DNA of 64,000 bases from positions 318,678,351 to 318,742,350 of the forward strand of contig NC_073693.1 of the NCBI RefSeq assembly GCF_029784155.1. The letters run 5' to 3'. Of the stretch, positions 10,603-23,804 are shown one piece after another. The translations under genes were made by a program, and so were the position numbers. The stretch comes from Uranotaenia lowii (taxonomy: Eukaryota; Arthropoda; Insecta; Diptera; Culicidae). The first letter of the stretch is position 1. Every line of letters begins with the position of its first letter. The notes below the pieces were generated by a model, which had not been told where the DNA came from, ran no database searches, and saw only the letters and a program-made list of their open reading frames with translations.

Positions 10603-13600
10603 TATGAGCCGTTTCAAATAAAGAATTTACAAAAAAAAAGTTTACCTGGTTCCAAATTTGTGCTGCTATTTTTAATTAAAGCCTGATAAGTCTGTTGACA
10701 TTCAATAAATCATACTCGAATGATCAAACCACAAGCTCGCCACAATCTCAGTGCGTTCCTGGGGCAGCCAGAGACACTTGAGGTAAGAAGTAAGTTGAAT
10801 CAGTAACTCTTGGCTCTATGATGCGATCTTATCGACGATATGGAAAGCGTCACAGTAGTACAGAGCGTCTTGAAGAGGTGCGGGCGGTGGGTGGCCCAGG
10901 TGCGATATTGACAGATATTGTTCTCAAGGAGCTGCTGCCTGTACTCAGAATTGATGAAGCGCTTTGCTGAATTTGCGCCCATCTAATCTATATGTAATTG
11001 AATCGCTATATCAGCAGCAGGTCGGCTTCGATGTAGCACCTCAATACGTACCGACCTGTAGATAGCTAGCTAAGTACACGTACAGCCGGATTTTTTTTGC
11101 TGCTAGCTGTCCCTATCGTAGTTGCAATGGATGTGGTGACTTTGCGGTGGCTCCACTCACTGGATAGACCACCAAGGAATCTGCACAAACTTTGTAGCTC
11201 GATCAGTCGTAAAACGCGAACGGACCGGGAAATATCACACGAGAATCGATTACCGAAAGGTGGGTTCTTCCCCAGAACGGAAAGGAAGCGGAAGTTCTAA
11301 GTTGATTAAGGTTGCTGCAATAATTCCTTACATTTAGATATGAGGTTCCAAGTTTTTACGGAAAAGAAACTAGAGTTTTGTGGTTGATTAATTTTTTTTT
11401 AAGAAACGGGAATAATGTTTTACTTTTGTTCATCCAATATACAAATTTGATAAAGGTGGAAATAATGTGGTGTTAACGGAATTGAAATACTAAAATCTGA
11501 AAATGCTTCATGAATCCAATAAAAAAATGGTTAAATCATCTGAAATCCAATGTGCAAAGTGTATTGGAGGATCTAAAAAAATTGTAAAAATGTCAAAATA
11601 TGACCAGTGCAGTGTCTTCTAGTTTGAGATCCTTGAAAGTTAAAAAGCAACAAATTTGGTGAATCTCAAATGTGTGTGCAAGTGTGTGGAGGGTTGTATT
11701 TGCAGTCACTTTATATATTTTACTAGTGTCAAAATGGGGTTTGTGATTTACGAGTGTCAAAATCTATTGTGACTTGAGACGGATAGAATTCCTACCTTGA
11801 ACAAAGAAAAAGACTAAGTATCAAATAAAAAAATTACATTTTATCTCTTTTACCGAAAAAAAATATGAAAGAAAATGAGTATCAGAAATGAATTAAAATA
11901 GAATAGGCTTTTTGAAAAAATGAAAGACTTGATTTTTGTGTTTGAGCTTAAGAATTTGCAACCACAACAACATAAATTTTAGATCTGAGGATCAGGTGTT
12001 TTCATAATGCTTTTTAAATTTTACCTCGAGTACCGTGAATTCATCCAGACATTCCCTAGGAAAAGTTTCTAATATTGAATAGCTTAACTTTAAAGTCCTT
12101 AGTATGTGTTCCTTTGCCACGAATTATCGTTTTAGATGATTCCTTCGCAAATGGCAATTAAAAATGGGAAGTTTTAATCTAAGCTTATGATATTGTTTTT
12201 GGCATCACTTTTTCTTAACCTTTCGATTTTCCATTCTAAATTATGAGTCACTGCGGATTTGCGGTGGACACTGTATCTCAGCACAGAATCATCTGAAGTC
12301 AAAAAATCAGAGCAAAATATTTTTAATATATGTTTTTCTGGACCCCAACGTTTTTATTTAACTTAAAAAATTTTTTATGAAATTTTTGTGGCTGTTTGAA
12401 GTAAAAACTACGATTTTTCACTTAAAAATCCGCCATTTTTCACCTGTAAAATCTCCCCAAAATAAAAAAAATCAAAAAAGAAAAACGTTGGGGTCTGGTA
12501 TTTTATATATAGAAAATATGATCCAAATTTGAAAAGAATCGGATAAGTAGTTTTCAAATGACGATGTCCACGGACTTTAAAAATGTGCTTTCGAGAAAAA
12601 CGCGTTTGAAGTTTCTGCTCTTGTTTTTTTGCAGTATTAGATAGGAGGAGATAAAGGCCTATAATTTCTACAGTTTTGCTTCAATTGACTTGAAAATTTG
12701 ACACAACATTCTTGAAATGTTTTACAATAAGAAAATAAAAAAATAAAAAAATCGATTTTTTGAAAATGTTAGACCCTACCCCCCCCCCCCCCCCCCCCCT
12801 TAAGAATGCTAACTAAGAATAATATTTTCTTTTGGATTGATGTATTCTGAGTATTGGATGCTCTTATATTGTCAATGATGATTTTACAAAACTGCGGAAG
12901 ATTTTTTATGAATTGGGTTCTGATGTCAACAATATTTTTTTAAATTTCAAATGAAACATTGCTGCTCAAAAATTTACTGCTCTTCCAAGCAAGAATGTCC
13001 CATATAACTTCTGAGTTATTTTATTTTTTTTCTGGCAACTGCTTATTTTGGTGTTAACTTTCGAATACAACACAAACAAGAATACTTTGTTTTTAACTTA
13101 TGTATACGAAATTTTCATCTAGGTGGATGTCTCTATGTTGATGTTTCTTAGCAAGAATATCCCACTTAGGAAAACTCTTCAAAAACCACTCGACTTACAC
13201 AGATCTCCTCATATATCGCCTAAGTGGAAAATTGTACTGTAATTTTGAACGTCAAATTTAATGTTTTAAGAATGTTTTGTTTCTTTTTCTCGGGATTCTC
13301 ATCCCGAAGGATGGTTCATAATGTTTTACGAATGATGGTCACAGATGTGAACAAAGCCGGAGGGTCACTTCAGTGACAACTTTTGGTTCACTTACGGTTC
13401 AGAATAATTCAGATTAATTCAGATAATTTTGTATTCTTTTTGGTTCCACATAATGAGCATATTTTCGGATATAGTTTTTGTCCTATGTTATGCAAGCTCC
13501 AGAATGTTTTATGTGTGTAGATCAGCTCGATGATTCAGGCTAACATGATTATTGCAATGTTTCCGGTATTCGCAGGAATGAACAATTAATCATTGCATAA

Positions 13601-14527
13601 TTTTTTCGCGTTTTCTCGCTAGCTAGTTTTTCCCCATTAGGCATTCCCCCTTGAAAATCTTGAAGGGCAGTTTAGGACTACAAATTGAATATTGGATTTG
13701 GAATGTTTCAAAAAATTTACAAAATACTGAGTTTAATTTTTTGTTGGTCAATCTTTGAGCAAAATAGTATAATTGTAAAAGTTTAGGACAAACCCGAGAA
13801 TTTTTTTATTTTCAAGCAAATTACGAGTAAATTTAATTACAACTAAAATTGAGGAAAAATAATTCAGTTTACCTAAATATTTTATGGAATACTGTAACTT
13901 AATTGAACAAATCTAAAATCCTTTTCAGAATCTACATATAATTTAAATTTTAGACTCTTGAGTGATGATAAATCTTTCCTATGTATCTTCATGTGCAAAC
14001 AAACCAAAATTTAAAAAAAGTTAGAGATTTTAGATGAAGGCTCATAAGCGTATAGCACTGAAACATTTAATTTTGTATCAAAGAATAATTTCATAACTTA
14101 CTTTTTTTAGAATGAAAATGTTTAAATAGTTTTTTTTTAAATAACCAATTTAAGAATGTTAAATTTTTTTTAAAATGGTTCCCGCATACAATATTCCTGA
14201 TTTTTTCCTCACACGTATCCAGGCCGGAGATTTTTATTTGAAAACTCTGACAAAAGCCGCGCAATCGACTTCAAATTTTCCAGCTTAGGAATATTTTAGT
14301 AAATTTGAACAAAATCACTCATTATTCGAAAAAAAAAAATCAAGAGAAAGATGAAAGCGAATCACTTGAAATTTAGAAATTTCTCCAGTCTTCAAATTGT
14401 ATCCAAAGCTTCATAAATTTGGCTGATGATTATTTTGATGAAAATAGTTCTAAAAAAATCCATTTTGGCCGAAAAAACCAAAACTTTCCATAGCTCAATT
14501 CGAGTATTTTGTTATTTTTGCTTATGT
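10603..14527. other. Non-coding stretch with minor repeats
   Basis: No gene is supported. A somewhat GC-richer part at 10730-11300 has no exon I can confirm, although CTCAGTGCG at about 10747 followed by a good donor (GAG then GTAAGA, near 10780) could be a small non-coding first exon. At about 12335-12500 an inverted pair GACCCCAACGTTTTT / AAAAACGTTGGGGTC suggests a MITE. A C run of about 22 bases sits at 12779-12800. Confidence 0.4.
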
Positions 14528-15765
14528 GGGGTACCTCATTAGGTCTAAGGGGCAGTTTACTAATTACGTAAGCACGATTTTGGAAATTTTCAACCCTCCC
14601 TCCCCCCGTGATAAGACAAAGTAAGATTTTTCAAAACCCCCCCTCCCCGCCTAGTAAAATCTTACGTTTTATATTATCTGAGAAATCGATACGTTTTTTT
14701 CAAGAAAAGCTTGAAAATATAAAAAAAAGTGACATACATGCTTCAAAGCAAAGCACTTTTTAACTAAAACTAAAAAACTGTATTTGAAAAGCACAACCTA
14801 TACTAAACAACAGATGAAATGTCATAAACAATCGAATAAAACATTATTCAATACGTAGCATGTTTGGGGTAACAATAATTTTCAATAAATTTCCACAATC
14901 GAATAAACAATATAAAATCTAAATTCCTATTTAAAAAGAGAGATCAGGTTAGCACAAGGTACCATAAAAAATTGTTATAGTTTTTGCCTGAAAATCATAA
15001 AAATCTTTAAAAAAAAATATCATTCTATACTAATAGAATTGGGGCAAACATATTTAACGACAATCACGTTGTCAACTATCCTAAAAGCTCAGACTCATTC
15101 GGCGGTAAGCGATCAAGTTTTAGGATTTTTTTGGTAAATCGTTTTTTAATAATGTGATTTTTGTTTTTGATGGCATGTTTGTTTGAATTGGTTCTCTATA
15201 AGTTTTATAGAACCTGCATTTTTTTAATAAATTCAAAGATAAATAACATAATATCCAAATTAATCAACAAATAGGTAGTGAGTAAAAAAAACATGAGTAA
15301 TATGGTTTCGTATGGCTGTGGCTGTAATAAATTTTTAATGTAACATTTCTTACGCAAGATTTTTGGAAATCCCCCCTCCCCCCCTTGTAAGAGATCGTAA
15401 GCAAATGTGAAACTCCCCCACCGCCCCTATGTGCTTACGTCATTAGTGAACAGCCCCTAAGCACGATTTTGATACAACTCTACTCATTCCGGATGACTTT
15501 TAAACAACTGATTTCTGCCAAATTATCCTCAAGCGAGACGCGGTACCGATTGAAACTTTTTCGGCCTAAACCAAATCGTAGAAAACATGGGAAGCCTGCA
15601 GATTCTATCGAAAACGTTGCCAAAACTGAAAAAAATGGTCAAAAGCATCGCTAATCAGTCTGTGCTGAAGCTAATGAGCCTTCAATCAAAAATTCGATAA
15701 CTGGCCTACGAGTGACTGAAATCTATTTTTTTTTATTGATTCACTGTAAAAGAAGACTCAAAAAA
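14528..15765 (+). mobile_element. Mariner-type relic, copy B, interrupted
   Basis: The left end (14528-14548) continues at 15458 and aligns with copy A at 9981 onward: both read GTCTAAGCACGATTTTGAT and then TTCCGGATG. Further on GATTCACTGTAAAAGAAGAC is shared (about 15737 here, 10493 in copy A). The right TIR is not visible, so the copy is truncated near 15765. A DNA-binding-domain-like reading frame at 15469-15654 is broken. It is split by the MITE at 14549-15457. Confidence 0.7.
14549..15457. mobile_element. Harbinger-like MITE with TAA duplication
   Basis: The TIRs start GGGGCAGTTTACTAATTACG on the left and, reverse-complemented, GGGGCTGTTCACTAATGACG on the right, matching at 24 of 27 positions. 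TAA flanks both sides (14546-14548 and 15458-15460). The GGG start and a 3-bp TWA duplication fit PIF/Harbinger-type MITEs; the superfamily is inferred. Subterminal C-rich runs lie inside both ends. No coding region is present. Confidence 0.8.
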
Positions 15766-16040
15766 TGGATTTGCTGCTTAATTGTTTTATACTGAATTTG
15801 AGCCCATGAAACTTTTAAATTTCAAGGCACGAATCATAATAAGTAGCTCATTTCTCAAAAATGATATTTTATATTTGGGATTGAAGTTAAATCCAATTAT
15901 TCTGAAAGGACAAATGAGATTTCTCAATTTTTTCATTGATTTCATCTTCGAAATCTGCAGAGAATTTTTAATATTATACACTTTTTTCAAACTTTAATGC
16001 CAAAAAAAAATTCGGTTGCTTTGCAAAAAAATATTTTTAA

Positions 16041-18504
16041 TATTTTATATTTTATATTTTATATTTTATATTTTATATTTTATATTTTATATTTTATATT
16101 TTATATTTTATATTTTATATTTTATATTTTATATTTTATATTTTATATTTTATATTTTATATTTTATATTTTATATTTTATATTTTATATTTTATATTTT
16201 ATATTTTATATTTTATATTTTATATTTTATATTTTATATTTTATATTTTATATTTTATATTTTATATTTTATATTTTATATTTTATATTTTATATTTTAT
16301 ATTTTATATTTTATATTTTATATTTTATATTTTATATTTTATATTTTATATTTTATATTTTATATTTTATATTTTATATTTTATATTTTATATTTTATAT
16401 TTTATATTTTATATTTTATATTTTATATTTTATATTTTATATTTTATATTTTATATTTTATATTTTATATTTTATATTTTATATTTTATATTTTATATTT
16501 TATATTTTATATTTTATATTTTATATTTTATATTTTATATTTTATATTTTATATTTTATATTTTATATTTTATATTTTATATTTTATATTTTATATTTTA
16601 TATTTTATATTTTATATTTTATATTTTATATTTTATATTTTATATTTTATATTTTATATTTTATATTTTATATTTTATATTTTATATTTTATATTTTATA
16701 TTTTATATTTTATATTTTATATTTTATATTTTATATTTTATATTTTATATTTTATATTTTATATTTTATATTTTATATTTTATATTTTATATTTTATATT
16801 TTATATTTTATATTTTATATTTTATATTTTATATTTTATATTTTATATTTTATATTTTATATTTTATATTTTATATTTTATATTTTATATTTTATATTTT
16901 ATATTTTATATTTTATATTTTATATTTTATATTTTATATTTTATATTTTATATTTTATATTTTATATTTTATATTTTATATTTTATATTTTATATTTTAT
17001 ATTTTATATTTTATATTTTATATTTTATATTTTATATTTTATATTTTATATTTTATATTTTATATTTTATATTTTATATTTTATATTTTATATTTTATAT
17101 TTTATATTTTATATTTTATATTTTATATTTTATATTTTATATTTTATATTTTATATTTTATATTTTATATTTTATATTTTATATTTTATATTTTATATTT
17201 TATATTTTATATTTTATATTTTATATTTTATATTTTATATTTTATATTTTATATTTTATATTTTATATTTTATATTTTATATTTTATATTTTATATTTTA
17301 TATTTTATATTTTATATTTTATATTTTATATTTTATATTTTATATTTTATATTTTATATTTTATATTTTATATTTTATATTTTATATTTTATATTTTATA
17401 TTTTATATTTTATATTTTATATTTTATATTTTATATTTTATATTTTATATTTTATATTTTATATTTTATATTTTATATTTTATATTTTATATTTTATATT
17501 TTATATTTTATATTTTATATTTTATATTTTATATTTTATATTTTATATTTTATATTTTATATTTTATATTTTATATTTTATATTTTATATTTTATATTTT
17601 ATATTTTATATTTTATATTTTATATTTTATATTTTATATTTTATATTTTATATTTTATATTTTATATTTTATATTTTATATTTTATATTTTATATTTTAT
17701 ATTTTATATTTTATATTTTATATTTTATATTTTATATTTTATATTTTATATTTTATATTTTATATTTTATATTTTATATTTTATATTTTATATTTTATAT
17801 TTTATATTTTATATTTTATATTTTATATTTTATATTTTATATTTTATATTTTATATTTTATATTTTATATTTTATATTTTATATTTTATATTTTATATTT
17901 TATATTTTATATTTTATATTTTATATTTTATATTTTATATTTTATATTTTATATTTTATATTTTATATTTTATATTTTATATTTTATATTTTATATTTTA
18001 TATTTTATATTTTATATTTTATATTTTATATTTTATATTTTATATTTTATATTTTATATTTTATATTTTATATTTTATATTTTATATTTTATATTTTATA
18101 TTTTATATTTTATATTTTATATTTTATATTTTATATTTTATATTTTATATTTTATATTTTATATTTTATATTTTATATTTTATATTTTATATTTTATATT
18201 TTATATTTTATATTTTATATTTTATATTTTATATTTTATATTTTATATTTTATATTTTATATTTTATATTTTATATTTTATATTTTATATTTTATATTTT
18301 ATATTTTATATTTTATATTTTATATTTTATATTTTATATTTTATATTTTATATTTTATATTTTATATTTTATATTTTATATTTTATATTTTATATTTTAT
18401 ATTTTATATTTTATATTTTATATTTTATATTTTATATTTTATATTTTATATTTTATATTTTATATTTTATATTTTATATTTTATATTTTATATTTTATAT
18501 TTTA
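16041..18504. repeat. Pure 7-bp tandem array (TATTTTA)n, about 352 copies
   Basis: The unit TATTTTA repeats for about 2,464 bp. The phase is kept across every 420-base step I checked, so there are no net indels, and I saw no point variant. Slight decay appears only at the two borders. All forward frames lack stops, which creates long false reading frames of the FYILYFI type. The array has the purity of a recent expansion, or of an assembly-homogenised region. Confidence 0.95.
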
Positions 18505-18559
18505 TTTTATTTTAATTTAAAATGGTAAAAATATCTAAAAATTGGGGTTTCCTAAAAAA

Positions 18560-18790
18560 ATGTCACCGATCGTTGCTTCCTCCTGTTTAAGTTTTTTAAG
18601 CCAGACGTCATGAGATCGAGTCTCGGTCACGGCATTCATAGTACTCTTTATATAGGCTGATGGTGTTAGCATTATCAAGATGCTAGCCAATATTTTCTTG
18701 AAATATGTACGCTATAGTCTTAAGTAGAGTTTAGGTTTCTTCGAAGAAACATGAAGCTTCACTGAGATCCTATAAGTGTGTGCTCATTAA
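18560..18790 (+). mobile_element. Possible tRNA-type SINE fragment
   Basis: The segment carries a B-box-like GATCGAGTCTCGG at about 18622 after GCCAGACGTCATGA, similar in layout to tRNA-derived SINEs. No clear A box, tail or target duplication is seen. It could equally be a chance match. Confidence 0.35.
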
Positions 18791-19408
18791 GAACATAGGA
18801 AATGGCAACTTCTCCTGTCATATTTTTTTTTAAATAAATAATTTTGTCTAAGTTTGGGTAATTTTTACGAGTTTTTATCGTGAATCGTTAATCAAAATTT
18901 TAGGTTCCAAAAATTGAAAAATCAAGCATGTTATCGTTAATGCTTTATTTTGTGTTCAGTTTGTTTCAATTTCAATTCTGAAAATAAACTGAAATATTAT
19001 AAAGGAAACAAGAATTTGGTATGTTATGATTATGCTTCTAAATAAAATTCTCTAAATAAAATTCTACCAGCTCATTTTCACCATCTTTCATTTCTTTTAT
19101 CTTTCTATCCGTATATTAAATTTCAAATTCTTATAATGGAAATCACTTTTCACCGGTAAAGGCGCAAAATTGAGTAAAAATTTTAAAGGACTTTCTCAAT
19201 TTTTAAGTTTAGTTTGAATTGAAAATTTACAATAAATAAAAAATAATTTCATTCTTTCAAGAAGTGAGCCAAACACAGTTTTTCTGTAAAATTTATATTA
19301 AGCTCACATATCATGTACGGTACGTTTTTTCATTCATGACAAAATCTTTAAAATTTATATTTTTTCCTATTCATCCTCATAATGAATTCATTTCCAACAT
19401 ATACATTA

Positions 19409-21345
19409 GACTGCCTCAAATTTGTATGGGAAATTTAAAACCTGTAAAATGTCATACGCTGCAGGCTAAAATTGATCCTGGGCCTAGTACAAGATCTCAT
19501 GCCAAATTAGGGCCAGATCGGACCACGGGAAGGGGTCGCTCAACGAGCCTGAAGTTTGTATGGGATTTTGAGACATTTTGTTCGAGAGGAACATGAAAAA
19601 CCAGTTTTTCGTCAATAACTTTTGTCTCCTCCGACCGATTTCTTTCAAAAACGGGTTTTCTTAAAGCCCAAATTATTATAAATATTTCATCCGAAGGTTT
19701 CATTTCAATTAAAGTTAAGATAAAAAAGTTGTTAAGCTTCAAAAATTGGCTAACTTTTTTAAGGGTGATATTCATCACTGTTTAAATGAGGCGACTAAAT
19801 GTCCGACCAGGACAATCAATGTGAAATACATGCCGTTTCTTCAAATAATGACCGATTTTAACCATTGTTGTTGCCCTCGATTGTAATTTTTGATGTTTTT
19901 CTAATATTTGAGTTAGGATGATATTCACTTGATAGTTCGGAAAGAAGTAAGGGCAGAAAAATGCTTGACAATTTAAAAGAACAATTGCATAACCACAGGG
20001 GCTTAAGAACTTGACTGGACGATTTGTGATGCCAATAAAAAGATTCACCCTCATTCCCTATCAAAAGAAAGCTACAGCTAAAAACACTAAAAACGTGAGA
20101 AAAATGTAAAAGGACCTCTTTTCGAAAAAATATAATTTTATTGGCATCATAAAGCGTTGGTCCATGTGTTTTTCGATCTAAAAAAATTGTTGGCGGTTGA
20201 GTCGCCCAAAGGTGGAAATATATACAATAGACTGCCACAAATTTGTATGGGAAATTCAAAACCTGTGAAATCTTATGCGCTGCAGGCTAAAATTGATTCT
20301 AGTCCTAGTACAAGATCTCATGCCAATTTGGGCCAGATCGGAGCACGGAAAGGGATCGCTCAACGAGCCTGAAGTTTGTATGGGATTGAATCATTTCGTT
20401 AGGGAGGAACATGTTAATCCAGTTTTTTATCAATCACTTTTTTTCCCTTTGGCCGATTTTTTTAAAAATGCGGTTTTTTCTTTAGGGATGGTATTCATCA
20501 CTGTCAATGAGTAGGGGCGGTCGAACCTATTGACGCCTCATTAACAGTAATGAATACCACCGTAAAAAAGTTAGCCCATTTTTTAAGCCTAATATCGTTT
20601 TTATCTTAACTCTTATCGAAACGCAGTCTTCGGATGAAATATTTATCATAATTTAGGCATTTGGAAAAATTGTTTTTGAAAGAAATCGGCCAACGGGAAC
20701 CAAAGTTATTGATGAAAAACTGTTTTTTTATTGGCATCACAAATCGTTCAGTCATGTTTCTAAGCCCCTTTGGTTATAAAATTGTTCTTTTAAATTGCCA
20801 AGCATTTTTCCGCTTTTACTTCTTTCCGAACTGTCAAGTGAATATCATCCTAACTCAAATATTAGAAAAACATCAAAAATTGCAATCGAGCGCAACAACA
20901 ATGGTTAAAATCGGTCATTATTTGACGAAACGGCATGTATTTCACATTGAGTGTCCTGGTCGGACATTTAGTCGCCTCATTTAAACAGTGATGAATATCA
21001 CCCTTAAAAAAGTTAGACAATTTTGAAGCTTAATAACTTTTTTATCTTAACTTTAATTGAAATGAAACCTTCGGATGAAATATTTATAATAATTTGGGCT
21101 TTAAGAAAACCTGTTTTTGAAAGAAATCGGTTGGAGGAGACAAAAGTTATTGACGAAAAACTGGTTTTTCATGTTCCTCTCGAACAAAATGTCTCAAAAT
21201 CCCATACAAGCTTCAGGCTCGTTGAGCGACCCCTTCCCGTGGTCCGATCTGGCTCAAATTTGGCATGAGATCTTGTACTAGACCCAGGATCAATTTTAGC
21301 CTGCAGCGTATAACTTTTTCAAATGTCGGGTCATTTGGGGCAGTC
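19409..21345. mobile_element. Long fold-back (palindromic) element with a nested copy
   Basis: The left arm (19409-20043) and right arm (about 20722-21345) are reverse complements over roughly 630 bp with limited divergence. The ends read GACTGCCTCAAATTTG and, reverse-complemented, GACTGCCCCAAATGAC, with TA outside both. The middle (20230-20720) is a third, more diverged copy that starts GACTGCCACAAATTTG and itself folds back around about 20515. Reading frames within the arms are mirror shadows and match no transposase. It is a non-autonomous fold-back family. If transcribed, it would form a long hairpin RNA. Confidence 0.85.
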
Positions 21346-21359
21346 TAATATACATATTT

Positions 21360-21429
21360 TGCTGGGATGAATTCCGTGTGTTGGTTAATAATATGTATTA
21401 TTAACCAGCACACAAAATTCAATCCAGCA
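21360..21429. repeat. Imperfect palindrome around TTAATAATA
   Basis: The arms start GCTGGGATGAATT and end AATTCAATCCAGC, with a perfect inner stem TGGTTAATAATA / TATTATTAACCA. It lies just outside the fold-back element. Confidence 0.65.
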
Positions 21430-21680
21430 ATATATTTACAAAAATAAATTTTCTAAATTTGTTCCAGTACCTTCACGTTAATGCATCACGATTCTGAATT
21501 CTGTGTTTCAGCATTTCATAGCATTTCGATTTATTTGTTTGCGATGCAAATAAAAAAAATTATAGTCATTGCTCCTTTCATAACTCTTTAAGGAGCTGTT
21601 GGCCAACTTTTCATGTCTTTAGATGAAAGTTGCATCATAAATTGGGCTATGCAATGTTATTTTTAGCAGAATATTCGGTA

Positions 21681-21688
21681 ATGCAGAC
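21681..21688. repeat. 8-bp target-site duplication, left
   Basis: ATGCAGAC is repeated exactly at 23723-23730, directly outside the two ends of the element at 21689-23722. An 8-bp duplication is the hallmark of hAT transposons. Confidence 0.85.
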
Positions 21689-23722
21689 CAGTGCTGCAAA
21701 TAATCAGTGTCAGCTTTCAATTTTCAATTGAATTTACTGCAGTGTGCGCTCAGTTCATTTCCATCTGCATTCATCTGATAATGAACAGAAAGCTCAATCC
21801 CGAAAGCACTCTGCATTCTCATTCACGAATCGGCAACATCGGTGCTGAGTATACATTCAGGCTCTTTGAGGGTTCATGAGATTATCCAATCTTCATTTTC
21901 AGTTTCAAGCAAACATTGCTGAAAGTGAAAAAAGCTCAATTCGATTATCATTAAGTTTAGTTGAATGGTGACAAAGCTTGTTCGATGCGCTAGACTGCGG
22001 AAATTGAATAATAACTGCTGAGATTTCTATTGTAGAGGTGGGAAGGTTGAGAAATAAGTGTTCGGGTTGGCGAGAAGAACGCTGGCGAGGGAGCGTGTGG
22101 GACGAATGTGGAGATAAAACTGTGACAAAATTACGACAAAATGTTATAAAATTATGATACAGAAATGACATAAAATTTGGCAATAAAATGTCAAAACATG
22201 ACAAATGTGGTAAAAGTATGACAAAATTATGACAAAAAAAATGCACAAATCTGACAAATATGATTTAAATTTTACAATGTAATAAAAAAACGCAACTCTG
22301 TCGAAAATGTTACAAATGTGATAAAATTATGACAATTTTTTTTCAAAAAATTCAAAATTTCGCCAAATTATAACAACTGACAAAAATGTGACAAATATTA
22401 CAAAAATATGACGAAATATTGGCAAAAAAAATTCAAAAATAAGACAAGCGTGGTAAAAATATGACGAATATATAAAAATAAAATGAAAATATCATGACAT
22501 AAAATTGTGATAAAAATAAAACAAATTTAAGATACAAATAGGACAAATATGACCAATTTATGATTATAATATTTAAAAAAATTTTAATTGAAGAGACTAA
22601 AATGTCGCCAAACTGTGTAAAATTATGACAAAGTGGTAAAAATATGATAAATGTCATATCTTTCAGATAGTTGTCATTTTTTTTTACCAAATTTGTCATG
22701 TTTGCCATGTTTTTTTTCATTTTATTGTTAATTTTTTTGTAATAATTTTGTCATATTTATAAAATTTATATCATAATTTTGTTTTATTTTTAACACATTT
22801 GTCCTATTTTTTTCTAAGGTTTATCGGATTTTTGTCAATTTATTGTTAAATTGTCTTAATTTTGCAATATTTTTGTCATATTTGTCAGTTTTTTATATAA
22901 TTTTGTAATTTTTTTTGTTATGTTTTGTTATTGTATTGTCAAAATTTTGCTATATTTTTGTAAGATTTCCATATTTTTGTCATATTTTTATCACATTTGT
23001 AAAATTTTTATCTCATCTGTCAGATTTTTGTCATGTTTTTGTTCATTTTTTTTGTCATATTTAGGCCATAGTTTTGTCATATTTGTTAGATTGCTGTCAT
23101 TCTATTGTCCAATTGTTGATTTTGGTAAGTTTTTGGTCATACTATATATTGTCATAATTTTGTCAAGTTTTCACCATATTTATTTCATTTTGTCATAATT
23201 TTGTCCTATTTTGACCACAATTGTAAAATTTTTGTTATATTTGTCAGATATCCGCCATGTCGTCATCAAGAAATTTATATACATCTCTCTTCCCGTCCCC
23301 TCTGAACAATCGTATAGTCTTAGCTAATTTCAAATCGTGTTTTTTTTTTCGAATCCCATTTCACAATTTTTGAAAATGGCGAAAAAACAAATGCCTACTG
23401 AAATTATCAGCAACTTTAGCTGACACTGATTGAATGCTAAAGCTGCATTCACTGATCGAATGCAGTGAGTGACAGAAACGCCTAAGCGAAAGACGCTTTC
23501 GTAGCAGTCGAGTGAAACAAGTTAGTTCGGGTTTACGAATGAGCTTTCTACTGACTGATAGACATACTCGCAAAGCTTGCCGTAAGCACGAAGATGACCG
23601 AGCCGATCAGAAGCTTTTATATTTGTCGACTTTTCTATTCCGTTCATTTCAGTTCAAGCTTTTTACACTGATAAAAATTCACATTCAATATCATTCGTGC
23701 TTTCAGAAATTTTGCAGCACTG
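21689..23722. mobile_element. Fold-back hAT-like non-autonomous element
   Basis: The element begins CAGTGCTGCAAA and its right end is TTTGCAGCACTG, an exact 12-bp TIR of the CAGNG type seen in hAT elements, bordered by the 8-bp duplication ATGCAGAC. The interior is a long degenerate inverted repeat. From about 22110 to 22660 the text is a run of TGACAAAA-like units, and from about 22670 to 23270 it is their reverse complement (TTTTGTCA). No transposase is present. The exact duplication suggests a fairly young insertion even though the internal units are very diverged. Confidence 0.85.
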
Positions 23723-23730
23723 ATGCAGAC
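23723..23730. repeat. 8-bp target-site duplication, right
   Basis: ATGCAGAC is identical to 21681-21688 and marks the right border of the hAT-like element. Confidence 0.85.
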
Positions 23731-23804
23731 GGTACTTTTAGATACCATTTATAGCTTTGTTACATTTGATCATATTAAAGGTAATTATTTAAACAACTAA
23801 AAAT

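Noticed and set aside
15997..18528. Open frames of more than 830 codons (FYILYFI repeats)
   Set aside because: They are a by-product of the stop-free 7-bp repeat TATTTTA; two overlapping frames are open in the same way and there is no gene context.
19497..20259. Several frames of 90-133 codons in the fold-back element
   Set aside because: The same peptides appear again from the other arm, so they are mirror copies of one non-coding repeat and match no transposase.
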